DNA of 33,323 nt, taken from the NCBI GenBank assembly GCA_016218375.1, contig JACREG010000116.1, positions 1 through 33,323 of the forward strand, written 5' to 3'. Source of the stretch: Gammaproteobacteria bacterium (GTDB lineage: Bacteria > Pseudomonadota > Gammaproteobacteria > Thiohalobacterales > Thiohalobacteraceae). The position numbers and the translations under genes are program-made. A model generated the notes under the pieces. That model saw only the letters and a list, made by a program, of their open reading frames with translations, was not told the DNA's origin and made no database searches. Position 1 is the first letter of the stretch; every line of letters starts with the position of its first letter. Positions 8,032 through 15,629 of the stretch are shown piece by piece.

Positions 8032-8928
8032 TCAATACACCGCCGTCACCGTATACCCCTGCCGGCGCAGCGCTTGCAGAATCCCCGTCTCGCCCGGCAG
8101 ATGCAGCGCGCCGACGGCGAAGAAGGTATTGCCTTGTTGCAGGCCCGGTTGCATGCGTTCGACCATGCGCGCGTTGCGGTCGGTGATGGCGCGCGCACTG
8201 AACCGTTGCGCAAGACCGGGGTCGCCTTCGCGCATGGCGGTGTCGTTAAGGGCGGCGATGGCGCGTAGATCGCGCCGCACATAGGCGGCGCGCAGCTCGG
8301 CGTACAGGGTGTCGAGCTTGGGAAAACTGCGCAGCGATTCGGCCACCAGCGCGACTTGATCGTCCCGACTCAGGCCGTCGAAGACTTCGATTTGTTCGGC
8401 GACGGTTTCCAGTCCGGCAATCGGTTTACCTTTGGCCAGCGCCTCCAGATACAACACGCGATCGAGAAACAGGCCGGTGTTTGTTTTCGGCACCATCAAG
8501 GTCATGGCCACCGCCCACGGTTTGAGCGTGCGCAAGGATTGCTCGGGCACGCCTTGCGTGGCCATCGCCTGCACGGTCTTGCGATACAGCGCCTCGCCCA
8601 ACAACGCGGGCAGCTCCGGTCCCTCGACGATCTGCATGACCCCGGACATCGCTGCGAGGCTATTGGGATCGAGGATGACTTCCAAGGTCACGCGATCGGC
8701 GCTGTGCAAGGCATGACTCACCGGTTCCGGCAACGCGACGATGCGTGGGTCTTCCGAATGCAAGGTGCCGAGCAGGTGACTGGGCGCTACGCCGGGTTTT
8801 TCGATGCGCCACAGCAGGCCTTGATCGGCACCTGCCTGAAGCGGTGTGTTTGTCTGTTCCGCCTGCGCACCGCCCAGCCAGGGCGCCAAGACCCAGGCCA
8901 GCAGCAATGCGATTCCGTATTTGCTCAT
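8032..8928 (-). CDS. TraB/GumN family exported protein
   Basis: A 298-residue protein of the TraB/GumN (Tiki-like) family, putative metal-dependent peptidases or hydrolases. A signal peptide is clear: MSKYGIALLLAWVLAPW followed by GGAQA. The mature protein starts with the family signature SHLLGTLHSEDPR, containing the conserved His of GTxH, and ends with the second signature, FFAVGALHLPGETGILQALRRQGY. The location should be periplasm or outer membrane. Substrate is unknown; GumN lies in a xanthan cluster but no polysaccharide genes are seen here. It is convergent with the restriction endonuclease and divergent from rnt. Confidence 0.88.
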   Translation of the reverse strand: MSKYGIALLLAWVLAPWLGGAQAEQTNTPLQAGADQGLLWRIEKPGVAPSHLLGTLHSEDPRIVALPEPVSHALHSADRVTLEVILDPNSLAAMSGVMQIVEGPELPALLGEALYRKTVQAMATQGVPEQSLRTLKPWAVAMTLMVPKTNTGLFLDRVLYLEALAKGKPIAGLETVAEQIEVFDGLSRDDQVALVAESLRSFPKLDTLYAELRAAYVRRDLRAIAALNDTAMREGDPGLAQRFSARAITDRNARMVERMQPGLQQGNTFFAVGALHLPGETGILQALRRQGYTVTAVY

Positions 8929-9060
8929 GTGTGGCGCCTCCGACCCGGAAGGATTCGCACCTCACTCTAGCAGGTCGCCGCACATCGCGCAGATACCCAC
9001 ATCGCCACCCGCATCGACACGCGCGTCGCCAGAACCGCCGCGATCCGGTATCCTTGGCGC

Positions 9061-9705
9061 ATGTCGGATTCAGATCAGCTCTCTCGCCCTGCCGCCCATT
9101 TGGGCGAACGTTTTCGCGGTTTCCTGCCGGTCGTGGTCGATGTCGAGACCGCCGGCTTCAACCCCAAGACCGATGCCTTGCTGGAAGTCGCCGCCGTCAC
9201 CTTGCAGATGGACGAGCGCGGCCTGTTGTCGCGACTGGAGACGATTGCCTGCCACGTCGAACCGTTCCCCGGCGCGAACCTCGATCCCAAATCCCTGGAG
9301 TTCACCGGCATCGATCCCTATCACCCGTTACGCTTCGCCAAGCCGGAACACGAGGCGCTGGAAAAAATCTACAAACCGGTGCGCCAACTCATCAAGGAAT
9401 GCCAGTGCACGCGCGCCATTCTGGTCGGGCACAACCCGTCCTTCGATCTCGCCTTTATCAAGGCCGCCACGCAACGCGCCGGCATCAAGCGTAATCCCTT
9501 CCACTTGTTCAGCACCTTCGACACCGCCACGTTGGGCGGCCTGGCCTACGGACAGACCGTGCTGGCGCGCGCCGTGCAGGCGGCCGGTTTCGAATGGGAC
9601 GAGAAATCCGCGCACTCGGCGGCCTACGACGCCGAACGCACCGCCGACATGTTCTGCGCCATCGTCAATCTGTGGCAGACGCTGCGCAACGGCGCGAATC
9701 GGTAA
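9061..9705 (+). CDS. rnt: Ribonuclease T
   Basis: A 214-residue DEDDh 3'-5' exoribonuclease that trims the 3' ends of tRNA and other stable RNAs and removes the terminal A during tRNA end turnover. Catalytic residues are all present: D27 and E29 in [11 protein letters not shown]129 in [10 protein letters not shown]185 and D190 in [14 protein letters not shown]. The [26 protein letters not shown] region also matches closely. Length and residue spacing fit E. coli RNase T with a four-residue offset. The start MSDSDQL resembles the family N-terminus although no strong Shine-Dalgarno precedes it. It is probably transcribed from the 132-bp spacer shared with the divergent TraB/GumN gene. Confidence 0.96.
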   Translation: MSDSDQLSRPAAHLGERFRGFLPVVVDVETAGFNPKTDALLEVAAVTLQMDERGLLSRLETIACHVEPFPGANLDPKSLEFTGIDPYHPLRFAKPEHEALEKIYKPVRQLIKECQCTRAILVGHNPSFDLAFIKAATQRAGIKRNPFHLFSTFDTATLGGLAYGQTVLARAVQAAGFEWDEKSAHSAAYDAERTADMFCAIVNLWQTLRNGANR

Positions 9706-9814
9706 GGTATAACGCGCGCCGCCGGCGCCGTCCTGCCCGTGTCCTATCGCGGGTTCCGCCACCGCCGCGCTTTCGTTACACTCGGGACTCACGCCACCAC
9801 GAGGTCCGACCGCC

Positions 9815-10369
9815 ATGCCCACGCTCCCGGAAAAGGCTCAGCAGATCGTCCAGGCCCATGCGGGTCTCATTCATCGCGTGGTCATCGCCTGCCAGAACCG
9901 CGCGATGGTCCCGGACCTCGAAGATATTCTCAAACAAGCGCAGGACAACGGCTGGACCGACTTGGTCGGATCGATCCGCAAAATTCTCGCCGGTCAACGC
10001 GAAGTCGGCGCCTTCCGCCAGCTCGACGAAGAAGACTTCATCATTATCGAATCCATCCTGCTCGGCCTGCAAAACCCCGCCACACTGCCCGACCTGTCGC
10101 AGGAGTTTGACGCCAACATGGCCGCGCCGGGTTTGGCCGCGATGATCCACGCCGCACGCGGCGGCAGCCTCGAAGCACTGCAACTGGTCGCCAACATGGC
10201 CACGCAGATGCTGCAAGCCGGCGGCGACATGGCGCGCATCGCCGGCATCGTCCGCCCGCTGGTCACCGGCGAACGCGATGCGGACAAGTTGTGCCAGGGC
10301 ATGAGCGACGCGGGACAGAAATTGGTGTTGGGAATTTTGCGGGAGTTGGCGAAGGTGGAGGGGCATTGA
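9815..10369 (+). CDS. Conserved hypothetical protein, all-helical
   Basis: A 184-residue acidic soluble protein without signal peptide or membrane segment. Helical blocks alternate: a QAHAGLIHRVVIACQNRAM segment near the start, LDEEDFIIIESILLGLQ around 71-87, and ARGGSLEALQLVANMATQM around 112-130. It ends with LVTGERDADKLCQGM and a final amphipathic helix. GAGG ten bases before the ATG supports the start. I do not recognise a characterised family. Gene context is RNase T 109 bp upstream on the same strand, but this alone does not give a function. Codon use matches the core genome. Confidence 0.75.
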   Translation: MPTLPEKAQQIVQAHAGLIHRVVIACQNRAMVPDLEDILKQAQDNGWTDLVGSIRKILAGQREVGAFRQLDEEDFIIIESILLGLQNPATLPDLSQEFDANMAAPGLAAMIHAARGGSLEALQLVANMATQMLQAGGDMARIAGIVRPLVTGERDADKLCQGMSDAGQKLVLGILRELAKVEGH

Positions 10370-10378
10370 GCCGATGCC

Positions 10379-10447
10379 GTCATGCGATGCCTTACCCACC
10401 GTCATTGCGATGCCTTACCCGTCATTGCGAGCGGAGCGAAGCAATCT
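10379..10447. repeat. Tandem GTCATTGCGATGCCTTACCC units and a GTCATTGCGAGC palindrome
   Basis: A 20-base unit starting GTCATTGCGATGCC is complete at 10401-10420, preceded by a degenerate copy (10379-10397). It runs into the palindromic element GTCATTGCGAGCGGAGCGAA at 10421-10447, whose arms ATTGC and GCAAT can pair. From memory, the latter is a sequence type scattered in intergenic regions of many proteobacteria. The tandem units share its first nine bases, so they may have arisen by slippage or partial duplication of it. Confidence 0.75.
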
Positions 10448-10518
10448 CGTGATGCGGGGAGCGCCTCTCACCTAGGCCTTTTTTCCGCGCTGGCTGCGCG
10501 GGGTGCCCTGCGCTCCTC

Positions 10519-10599
10519 GCCCTTTTGCGCGCTCGCCTAACTCGCCGTTCCAAAATTCGGAACGGCTCAGACAGGAGGCTCGCGTCATCGCAAAAGGGC
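10519..10599. repeat. Imperfect 81-nt palindromic element
   Basis: The outer arms GCCCTTTTGCG (10519-10529) and CGCAAAAGGGC (10589-10599) pair perfectly over 11 bp. The inner arms GCCGTTCC (10544-10551) and GGAACGGC (10559-10566) pair over 8 bp around a seven-base loop. Together they could fold as one long interrupted hairpin. A small reading frame on the minus strand (10422-10628) crosses it and is very Arg-rich. I consider it a by-product of the repeat, because similar Arg-rich ghost proteins typify such elements. Confidence 0.7.
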
Positions 10600-10683
10600 T
10601 GCGGTACTCGGCTGCGCCGACGGGGCAAAAGAACAACCCAGTTGGCTGCTCAATATTGCTAGTTCTATCAACAAGGAAAACGC

Positions 10684-10911
10684 ATGGAAATATTCGCGGC
10701 GTTAATCTCTGTAATCGCCCTGCTGATTTCGGCGCTAGGTTATCGGCATTCGGTCAAAACCAACAGAATAGCCGACCGCATCATTGTCTCTGAAAAGAAG
10801 AATGAAATAGCTCGCATCTATCTTCAGATAGAATTCATGTGTGATAGGACATCAAGAAAGCTTGCAGCGCTTTATAGGGGGCGAAGGAAGATAGCCACAA
10901 ACAACAATTGA
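10684..10911 (+). CDS. Small membrane-anchored protein of unknown function, probably truncated by frameshift
   Basis: A 75-residue reading frame in DNA clearly AT-richer than its surroundings. Residues 3-20 (IFAALISVIALLISALGY) form one N-terminal membrane helix, followed by a charged helix (about 21-60). The ATG follows AAGGAAAA. The frame ends in a different-looking tail (RRKIATNNN) just after a run of five G at 10877-10881. Restoring one base at that run would join it to the next frame through GAKEDSHKQQL. The combined protein of about 150 residues would have one membrane helix and a long coiled coil. I do not recognise the family. It may be a pseudogene, a sequencing error, or slippage. 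Confidence 0.55.
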   Translation: MEIFAALISVIALLISALGYRHSVKTNRIADRIIVSEKKNEIARIYLQIEFMCDRTSRKLAALYRGRRKIATNNN

Positions 10912-11138
10912 TGAATGGACTCATCTCAGAAACTCAGATCAAAACGCTATATCGCAACTATAGCAAGCGCCTAGCTGAACTTGCACCATCAAACCAGCCT
11001 CAAGAAGAACTCTTAATCAAATTGGACGATATGCTAGGAAAAGCAAGGATGGAGCTAGATAGAGCAGAAAAATCGTTCGAAAATGCCGAGCACATCGAAA
11101 GTCTTTTGCTGGGCAACGAGAATTTTGTCGACATTTAA
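10911..11138 (+). CDS. Small coiled-coil protein of unknown function, likely downstream half of the preceding gene
   Basis: A 75-residue highly charged helical frame starting at ATG 10911, overlapping the previous stop by one base (TGATG). A TTG one codon earlier is also open. Residues 12-60 have heptad-like spacing (LYRNYSKRLAEL and LLIKLDDMLGKARMELDRAEKS). The reading frame stays open upstream to 10878 without a start codon. This supports the view that it is the C-terminal part of a protein interrupted at the G run 10877-10881. Composition is AT-rich, unlike the neighbours. If it is expressed separately, translational coupling through TGATG would be the route. Confidence 0.5.
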   Translation: MNGLISETQIKTLYRNYSKRLAELAPSNQPQEELLIKLDDMLGKARMELDRAEKSFENAEHIESLLLGNENFVDI

Positions 11139-11164
11139 CAACCTAGCACTGCAGCCATATGGAA

Positions 11165-12571
11165 TTAATTACCATCTAGAACATTCCCTCCTGCTATGCA
11201 GCACCCCCCCAACACCACCTCCGCCCTAAACCCACCCAACTCCGTGGACCGGCCGAGCTTCAAGGTTCCACCGTAGTGATCCAGCACATCCTGCACGATG
11301 GCCAAGCCTAAGCCGTAGCCGGGCGTGGCGTCTTCGTCGACGCGCACGCCGCGTAGGTTCAGGCGTTCGAGTTCTTCGGCGTCGCGGCCGGGGCCGTCGT
11401 CTTCGATGGTCGCGCGGATGCCGGTGCCGTGGGGTTCGGCGTGTACGCGCACGCGGCTGCGCGCCCATTTGCAGGCGTTGTCGAGGAGGTTGCCGAACAG
11501 TTCGTGCATGTCTTCGCGGTCGGCGGCGAGGTGCAGGTCGGCGGGGATGTCGATGTCGATGCGTATCGCGCGGTCGCGATACAGTTGTCGCAGCACGGCA
11601 CTCAATGCTTCGATTTCGCTGGCGAGCTGCATGCGACCGCCCGGTGCGGCGGCGCCGGCGAGGCGGGCGCGTTTGAGTTCGCGTTCGGTGAGGGTGCGGA
11701 TTTTTTCCACCAGATCGCGCGCTTGTGCGGCGTGCACGGCATCGCGGAAATTGTCTTCGCGGTCGGCGATCTGGCCGAGCAGGGTCAGCGGTGTTTTGAG
11801 TGCATGGGCGAGATTGCCCATGGCGTTGCGCGAGCGTTGCAGGCGCTGGTGCAGCGTTGCCAGCAATCGATTGATCTGCCGCACCAGCGGTTGCACTTCG
11901 CGCGGCACGCTGTCGCGCAATTGTGTGCGCTCGCCGCGTTCCAGTTCGACCAGTTCCTGCGCGGCGGTGCTCAGCGGCGCCAAGCCACGGCGCAGGATCG
12001 CGCGTTGCAGCAACAGCAGCAACACCAGCGCCACGATGCCGAACAGCGCATAACGCCATTGGAAGCGCCGCACCTCGACGCGGATCGGCGACAGGTCTTC
12101 GGCCACGGCGATACGCACGTCGGCACCGGCCTTGCGATAACGTGCGACGTGCATCAGCAGCAGTTGTCCTTCCGGTCCGGTCTGGCGCAGATGGGCGCTG
12201 GTGCCGACGCCGACAGCGGGCACGTTCAGGTCTTGATCCCACAATGATCGCGAGCGCAGCACCTGGCCGTCGATGTCGATGCGGTAGTAATGTCCGGAGA
12301 AGACGCGTTGATACACGGGATTGAGGCGGTCCGCGCGCAGTTCCGGTTCGCGCTCCCCGTGATCCTGCGGGCGATCCCGCGGGCGGTCGCGCTGGGGTGA
12401 TCGCAACACCAGCGATGCGAGCAGGCTTTCGGCATCGTGCTCCAGGCGCGAGAGCATGTAGCCTTCGGCGAGTATGCGAAACGAGACGCTCACGCCGATG
12501 CCCAGCAGCACGAACACGACGATCAGGCTCAGGCCCAGGCCGCTGTTGAGGCGCGTTTGAATGGATTTCAT
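11165..12571 (-). CDS. Sensor histidine kinase, PhoQ-like
   Basis: A 468-residue inner-membrane kinase. TM1 is about residues 11-33 and TM2 about 174-190, enclosing a periplasmic sensor of roughly 140 residues. The sensor begins with an Arg/Asp-rich stretch, [20 protein letters not shown]-like linker follows. The H-box is [11 protein letters not shown] with H257 as the phosphorylated histidine; the N-box is [13 protein letters not shown] (about 358-370), and the G-boxes are DDGPG and GYGLGLAIV. Its ATG overlaps the stop of the response-regulator gene by four bases, so the two form a cognate pair. The ligand is unknown; PhoQ-type acidic patches for Mg2+ are not obvious. Confidence 0.92.
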   Translation of the reverse strand: MKSIQTRLNSGLGLSLIVVFVLLGIGVSVSFRILAEGYMLSRLEHDAESLLASLVLRSPQRDRPRDRPQDHGEREPELRADRLNPVYQRVFSGHYYRIDIDGQVLRSRSLWDQDLNVPAVGVGTSAHLRQTGPEGQLLLMHVARYRKAGADVRIAVAEDLSPIRVEVRRFQWRYALFGIVALVLLLLLQRAILRRGLAPLSTAAQELVELERGERTQLRDSVPREVQPLVRQINRLLATLHQRLQRSRNAMGNLAHALKTPLTLLGQIADREDNFRDAVHAAQARDLVEKIRTLTERELKRARLAGAAAPGGRMQLASEIEALSAVLRQLYRDRAIRIDIDIPADLHLAADREDMHELFGNLLDNACKWARSRVRVHAEPHGTGIRATIEDDGPGRDAEELERLNLRGVRVDEDATPGYGLGLAIVQDVLDHYGGTLKLGRSTELGGFRAEVVLGGCCIAGGNVLDGN

Positions 12572-13245
12572 GCGCTGCCCATACCGCCCGCGCCAAACAC
12601 ATAACCCTGGCCGCGGCGCGTTTCGATCAGGTCGTCACCGAGTTTCTGGCGCAGGCGACGCACGTACACTTCGATCACATTGCTGTCCTTGTCGGAATCG
12701 TAATCGTAGACATGCTCGGCGAGTTGGCTCTTGGACAGGATGCGGCCCGGGTGCAGCATGAAATAGCGCAGCAGGCGGAATTCGGTGCCGGTGAGTTCGA
12801 TGTCGCGGCCGTCCAAGGTGCGCACGCATTGGCGGCTGTCATCCAACTCCAGGCCGTTGCTCTGCAAGTCGGGGCGGACCACACCGGAGGCGCGCCGGAT
12901 CAATGCATTCAGGCGTGCGATGAGTTCTTCGACATGGAAGGGTTTGCCCAGGTAATCGTCGGCGCCGGCCTGGAAGCCTTCGACCTTTTCGTGCCAGGCG
13001 TCGCGCGCGGTGAGAATCAGCACCGGCGTCTTCAATCCGCCGCCGCGCCAGTTGCGCAACACCTCCAGACCGGGGCGGCGCGGCAGACCGAGATCGAGCA
13101 CGATGGCGTCGTAGGGTTCTTGTTCGCCCATGAATTGACCGTCGACGCCGTTGTCCTGCCAGTCGACGGCGAAGCCCTGTTTTTCCAGGTTGGTCTTGAG
13201 GCTGGCCCCGAGGCCGGCATCATCTTCCACGAGCAAGAGGCGCAT
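12568..13245 (-). CDS. OmpR/PhoP-family response regulator
   Basis: A 225-residue DNA-binding regulator. Residues 1-115 are a receiver domain with acidic pocket E7-D8-D9, phospho-acceptor D51 in IVLDLGLP, T79 in LILTARD and K101 in LGKPF. Residues about 125-222 are a winged-helix domain ending with [26 protein letters not shown], the standard recognition-helix and wing region. It is phosphorylated by the kinase encoded immediately downstream. Cytochrome b, PepSY and small exported protein genes lie upstream in the same orientation, so it may autoregulate that operon. PhoP or QseB-type membership is the best guess; the exact orthologue cannot be fixed. Confidence 0.93.
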   Translation of the reverse strand: MRLLLVEDDAGLGASLKTNLEKQGFAVDWQDNGVDGQFMGEQEPYDAIVLDLGLPRRPGLEVLRNWRGGGLKTPVLILTARDAWHEKVEGFQAGADDYLGKPFHVEELIARLNALIRRASGVVRPDLQSNGLELDDSRQCVRTLDGRDIELTGTEFRLLRYFMLHPGRILSKSQLAEHVYDYDSDKDSNVIEVYVRRLRQKLGDDLIETRRGQGYVFGAGGMGSA

Positions 13246-13285
13246 GCAGCATGCTCCGCGAGGTTACGAAGGTTCAGCCATCCGT

Positions 13286-13624
13286 TCAATCATCGTCCGG
13301 GGTTTCGTCGATCAGTTCACCCGTGGCGGCATCGTAGCGCAGTTTACGCACGACGCCCGCATCGTCCACCACTTCAACTTCGTAGTAATACCGCTGATCG
13401 TCCGACTCCAGCTCGACTTCAAGAAGGTCTTCGACATCCGGCCGGCTGCGCACCTGTGACGTAATCCGTTCCAAGGGCACGATGGTGCCGGCCTTGCTGA
13501 GCGCGCGCGCATGATCCTGCTCGCTGGCATGGCCCAACAACGGGAAGGCCAACAGAACGCACAGGCCGATGAGCCTCCGCGCCTGTTTCTGCCTACGACC
13601 CTCCCGTCCTGCGTTCATGAACAC
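13286..13624 (-). CDS. PepSY domain-containing periplasmic protein
   Basis: A 112-residue exported protein. The N-terminus is unusually basic (residues 5-17 are rich in Arg and Lys), then LIGLCVLLAFPLLGHA forms a signal peptide ending near residue 33. The mature part is a single PepSY unit: LERITSQVRSRPDVEDLLEVELE followed by YYYEVEVVDDAGVVRKLRYDAATGELID and an acidic tail, DETPDDD. PepSY domains bind or inhibit periplasmic partners and often accompany heme-containing membrane proteins and two-component systems. It is 10 bp from the cytochrome b gene and 40 bp from the regulator, so probably in one operon. An internal start near residue 4 is possible. Confidence 0.88.
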   Translation of the reverse strand: MFMNAGREGRRQKQARRLIGLCVLLAFPLLGHASEQDHARALSKAGTIVPLERITSQVRSRPDVEDLLEVELESDDQRYYYEVEVVDDAGVVRKLRYDAATGELIDETPDDD

Positions 13625-13634
13625 ATCCCTCGTA

Positions 13635-14249
13635 TTATTCGTGACGCTGCTTGCGCCCGGTGAACATCGCGCGCACCAGATTCTCGCGGTGCAGCAGGCT
13701 CTCGACGATCACGCCGGCGACATGGACGATTACCAGGAACAAGGTGAAGTTGGCGAAGAACTCGTGCAGCTCCTCGAAAATGTCTTCCCAGGTCTCACCT
13801 AGGCCACCGAACCAACTCGCCAACGGACCGGCGTTTTCATCCACCGCATACAGGCTCATGCCGAAGAACGCGGTGAACACCAGACTGATCAGCAACAATA
13901 CAATCATCAAGCCACCTGCGGGATTATGCCCGAGGTAACGCTGCGGTTTGAGTTTCAATACACCGACAAGATATTCCTTGACCACGGCCGGCCGGAACAC
14001 GAAATCGCTGAAGCGTGCGTGACGAGTGCCGATGAAGCCCCACAACAGACGCACCAGCACCAGGCCGGCAACGGTATACCCGGCCCAGGTGTGCAGGAAC
14101 AGCGTATCTTCCTCGCCTTCGGTGAAATAGGCGGTGAAGAACCCGATCACCAGGGTCCAGTGGAACACCCGCACCAGCGGGTCCCACACTTTCACTTCGC
14201 GGCTCACGGGTTTCTCGATCGGCATTACATGCTGCTCGACTGTCGACAT
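13635..14249 (-). CDS. Cytochrome b561-type membrane protein
   Basis: Start chosen at ATG 14249 because GAGG lies about nine bases before it; an upstream in-frame ATG at 14276 has no such site. The 204-residue protein has the Ni-Fe hydrogenase/cytochrome b561 layout of four membrane helices. [17 protein letters not shown] carries the first heme His, [24 protein letters not shown] a second, and [28 protein letters not shown] the last pair. Such proteins anchor and pass electrons between the quinone pool and periplasmic partners. PepSY and a two-component system lie downstream. The [14 protein letters not shown]-terminus is typical of this family. Confidence 0.9.
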   Translation of the reverse strand: MSTVEQHVMPIEKPVSREVKVWDPLVRVFHWTLVIGFFTAYFTEGEEDTLFLHTWAGYTVAGLVLVRLLWGFIGTRHARFSDFVFRPAVVKEYLVGVLKLKPQRYLGHNPAGGLMIVLLLISLVFTAFFGMSLYAVDENAGPLASWFGGLGETWEDIFEELHEFFANFTLFLVIVHVAGVIVESLLHRENLVRAMFTGRKQRHE

Positions 14250-14324
14250 TGGTTTGTACCTCACACGTTGAATCATTCATGCGCCCGCGCACGTCGCCGT
14301 GGACGCCATTGCATCAAACCGCGA

Positions 14325-14648
14325 TCACCGCGGTCCCATACGGTCGCCACCGCCGCCCATTGAGCCGGGGCCCATACCCCGTCCCTGAGGTCCGGGCTCG
14401 TCAGGCAAGACCTTGCCTTGCGCGCGGGCGCGTTCCTGCATCTGCTGGTGATGCTCCAACCGATAAGCCTCGCGCTCCTGCTCGGTCTTCAAGCTGCGCA
14501 TACGCGCGCGATGCTCGGCCATCTCCTGTTGCGTCATCAACTCGCGGCCATAGACGAACTCCTCTTCGGCCTGCGCCGGCAGCGCCACACTCAGCCATGT
14601 CACCGCTGCGACAGCCGCCAAACCACTCAGTACATTTCTGCGTTTCAT
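14325..14648 (-). CDS. Small exported protein, conserved hypothetical
   Basis: Start placed at ATG 14648, nine bases after GAGG; the ATG two codons earlier is too close to the site. The 107-residue product has a signal peptide (KRRNVLSGLAAVAAVTWLSV, cleaved after PAQA). A helical, highly charged mature part follows, with YGRELMTQQEMAEHRARM and LKTEQEREAYRLEHHQQM and many His, Glu and Arg residues. It ends with a Gly/Met-rich tail (residues 88-107). The His/Met content would suit metal binding, but that is a guess. The twin Arg near the N-terminus is not a full Tat motif. It is first in the operon with the cytochrome b and PepSY genes. Confidence 0.75.
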   Translation of the reverse strand: MKRRNVLSGLAAVAAVTWLSVALPAQAEEEFVYGRELMTQQEMAEHRARMRSLKTEQEREAYRLEHHQQMQERARAQGKVLPDEPGPQGRGMGPGSMGGGGDRMGPR

Positions 14649-14798
14649 GTCCATTCACCTCGCATTTGAAAGATCCCGACGCCGGATGACATCCGTGTGA
14701 TGGTCGAACCCGGGCCCGCCTTCAAGCTTAGACTAGACCCGCAAGCTGAAATCAATCTGAAAGAGGATTCGGGGTGGCACGACTCATCGAGGACGCCA

Positions 14799-14833
14799 TA
14801 AAAAACCCGCCGCGGGATGACCGCGGCGGGGTT
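14799..14833 (-). terminator. Rho-independent terminator of grxD
   Basis: Read on the minus strand, a GC-rich stem (CCCCGCCGCGG paired with CCGCGGCGGG around a TCAT loop) is followed directly by a run of T. It lies 40 bases after the grxD stop. One bulged base interrupts the stem. Confidence 0.85.
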
Positions 14834-14872
14834 CTTGGTACAGGGCTATAGCGCGATCAGCGCTTGGACGGA

Positions 14873-15202
14873 TCAGCTTTGAACGGTCTTGGCCTTGGCC
14901 TCTTTGACCAGCTTCTGCAATTCGCCCTTCTGGAACAACTCCAGGGTGATGTCGCAGCCGCCGACCAATTCGCCGTTGATATAGATCTGCGGGAAGGTCG
15001 GCCAGTTGGCGTAACGCGGCAGGTTCTGGAACACCTCCGGATCGGCCAGCACGTTCACATAGGCATACTCTTCGCCGCAGGCCGTCAGCGCCTGGGAAGC
15101 ACGGCTGGAGAAACCGCACTGCGGCATTTGCGGCGTGCCCTTCATGAAAATGACAATGGGATTGCTTTCCACGGCCTCTTTGATTCGATCCATTACGTCC
15201 AT
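14873..15202 (-). CDS. grxD: Monothiol glutaredoxin, Grx4/GrxD family
   Basis: A 109-residue monothiol glutaredoxin that carries and hands over [2Fe-2S] clusters. The signature PQCGFSSRA puts the single active cysteine at residue 29. Also visible are the MKGTPQMPQ loop, the cis-Pro WPTFPQIYINGELVGG segment that grips glutathione, and CDITLELFQKGEL. Start ATG 15202 follows GAGG by eight bases; a GTG three codons upstream overlaps that site and is less likely. A terminator follows the gene. Upstream are the twin hairpins and the 3' end of the amidotransferase gene, so it probably has its own promoter between 15203 and 15395. Confidence 0.95.
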   Translation of the reverse strand: MDVMDRIKEAVESNPIVIFMKGTPQMPQCGFSSRASQALTACGEEYAYVNVLADPEVFQNLPRYANWPTFPQIYINGELVGGCDITLELFQKGELQKLVKEAKAKTVQS

Positions 15203-15395
15203 ACTGAACACCTCATCTGTTCGAGCCGCCCTGTGGCGGCCTGGGAATTGCCGTGCAGTTTACCGCCGGAACCCGCCGGAATAAAGTTTACGATTGCAGT
15301 GGGTTTGTCGTCCGGACTACCCGTAGGGCGCAATGAGCACAGCAAATTGCTGCACCGTATGTTTTCTTCGCCAATTCTTATGTGGTGCGCTGGGG

Positions 15396-15468
15396 GGCTG
15401 CCGGCGGGTCGATCCCTTTCGCCTCCGAGCTGCGCTAGTCGGCTTCAGGGATCGACCCGCCGGCAGCC
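15396..15468. repeat. Perfect 22-bp hairpin with conserved 29-nt loop, copy 1
   Basis: Arms 15396-15417 and 15447-15468 are perfectly complementary over 22 bp (left arm GGCTGCCGGCGGGTCGATCC plus CT). The 29-base loop (15418-15446) is identical over 26 bases, from CGCCTCC to TCGGCTT, to the loop of the neighbouring hairpin. The loop itself has short self-complementarity (CCGA with TCGG). The stem sequence differs from that of the neighbour. No coding potential is seen. Confidence 0.9.
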
Positions 15469-15519
15469 TGAAAGAGTGGACTTACATTTGAATACTCCGC
15501 GTGTTGCGTGACGCTCCGC

Positions 15520-15594
15520 GCTCCGCCGGTGGCGTTAATCGCGCCGCCTCCGAGCTGCGCTAGTCGGCTTTGCGATTAACGCCACCGGCGGAGC
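15520..15594. repeat. Perfect 23-bp hairpin with the same loop, copy 2
   Basis: Arms 15520-15542 and 15572-15594 pair perfectly over 23 bp (left arm GCTCCGCCGGTGGCGTTAAT plus CGC). The loop 15543-15571 is again exactly 29 bases and shares its central 26 with copy 1. A diverged 17-base direct repeat of the distal arm end follows at 15595-15611. It begins 36 bases after the amidotransferase stop on the minus strand and could act as a transcript end or stabiliser for that gene, though no T run follows. Confidence 0.9.
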
Positions 15595-15629
15595 AACACC
15601 ACTGGCGGAGCATGCCAGCTTGGGGCGCA

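Noticed and set aside
10422-10628. 68-codon Arg-rich open frame on the minus strand
   Set aside because: It lies entirely in palindromic repeat sequence and looks like a repeat-derived ghost frame rather than a gene.
15396-15594. Integron attC-like recombination sites
   Set aside because: The stems are perfect rather than carrying the unpaired bases typical of attC, and no GTTRRRY/RYYYAAC core pair flanks them.
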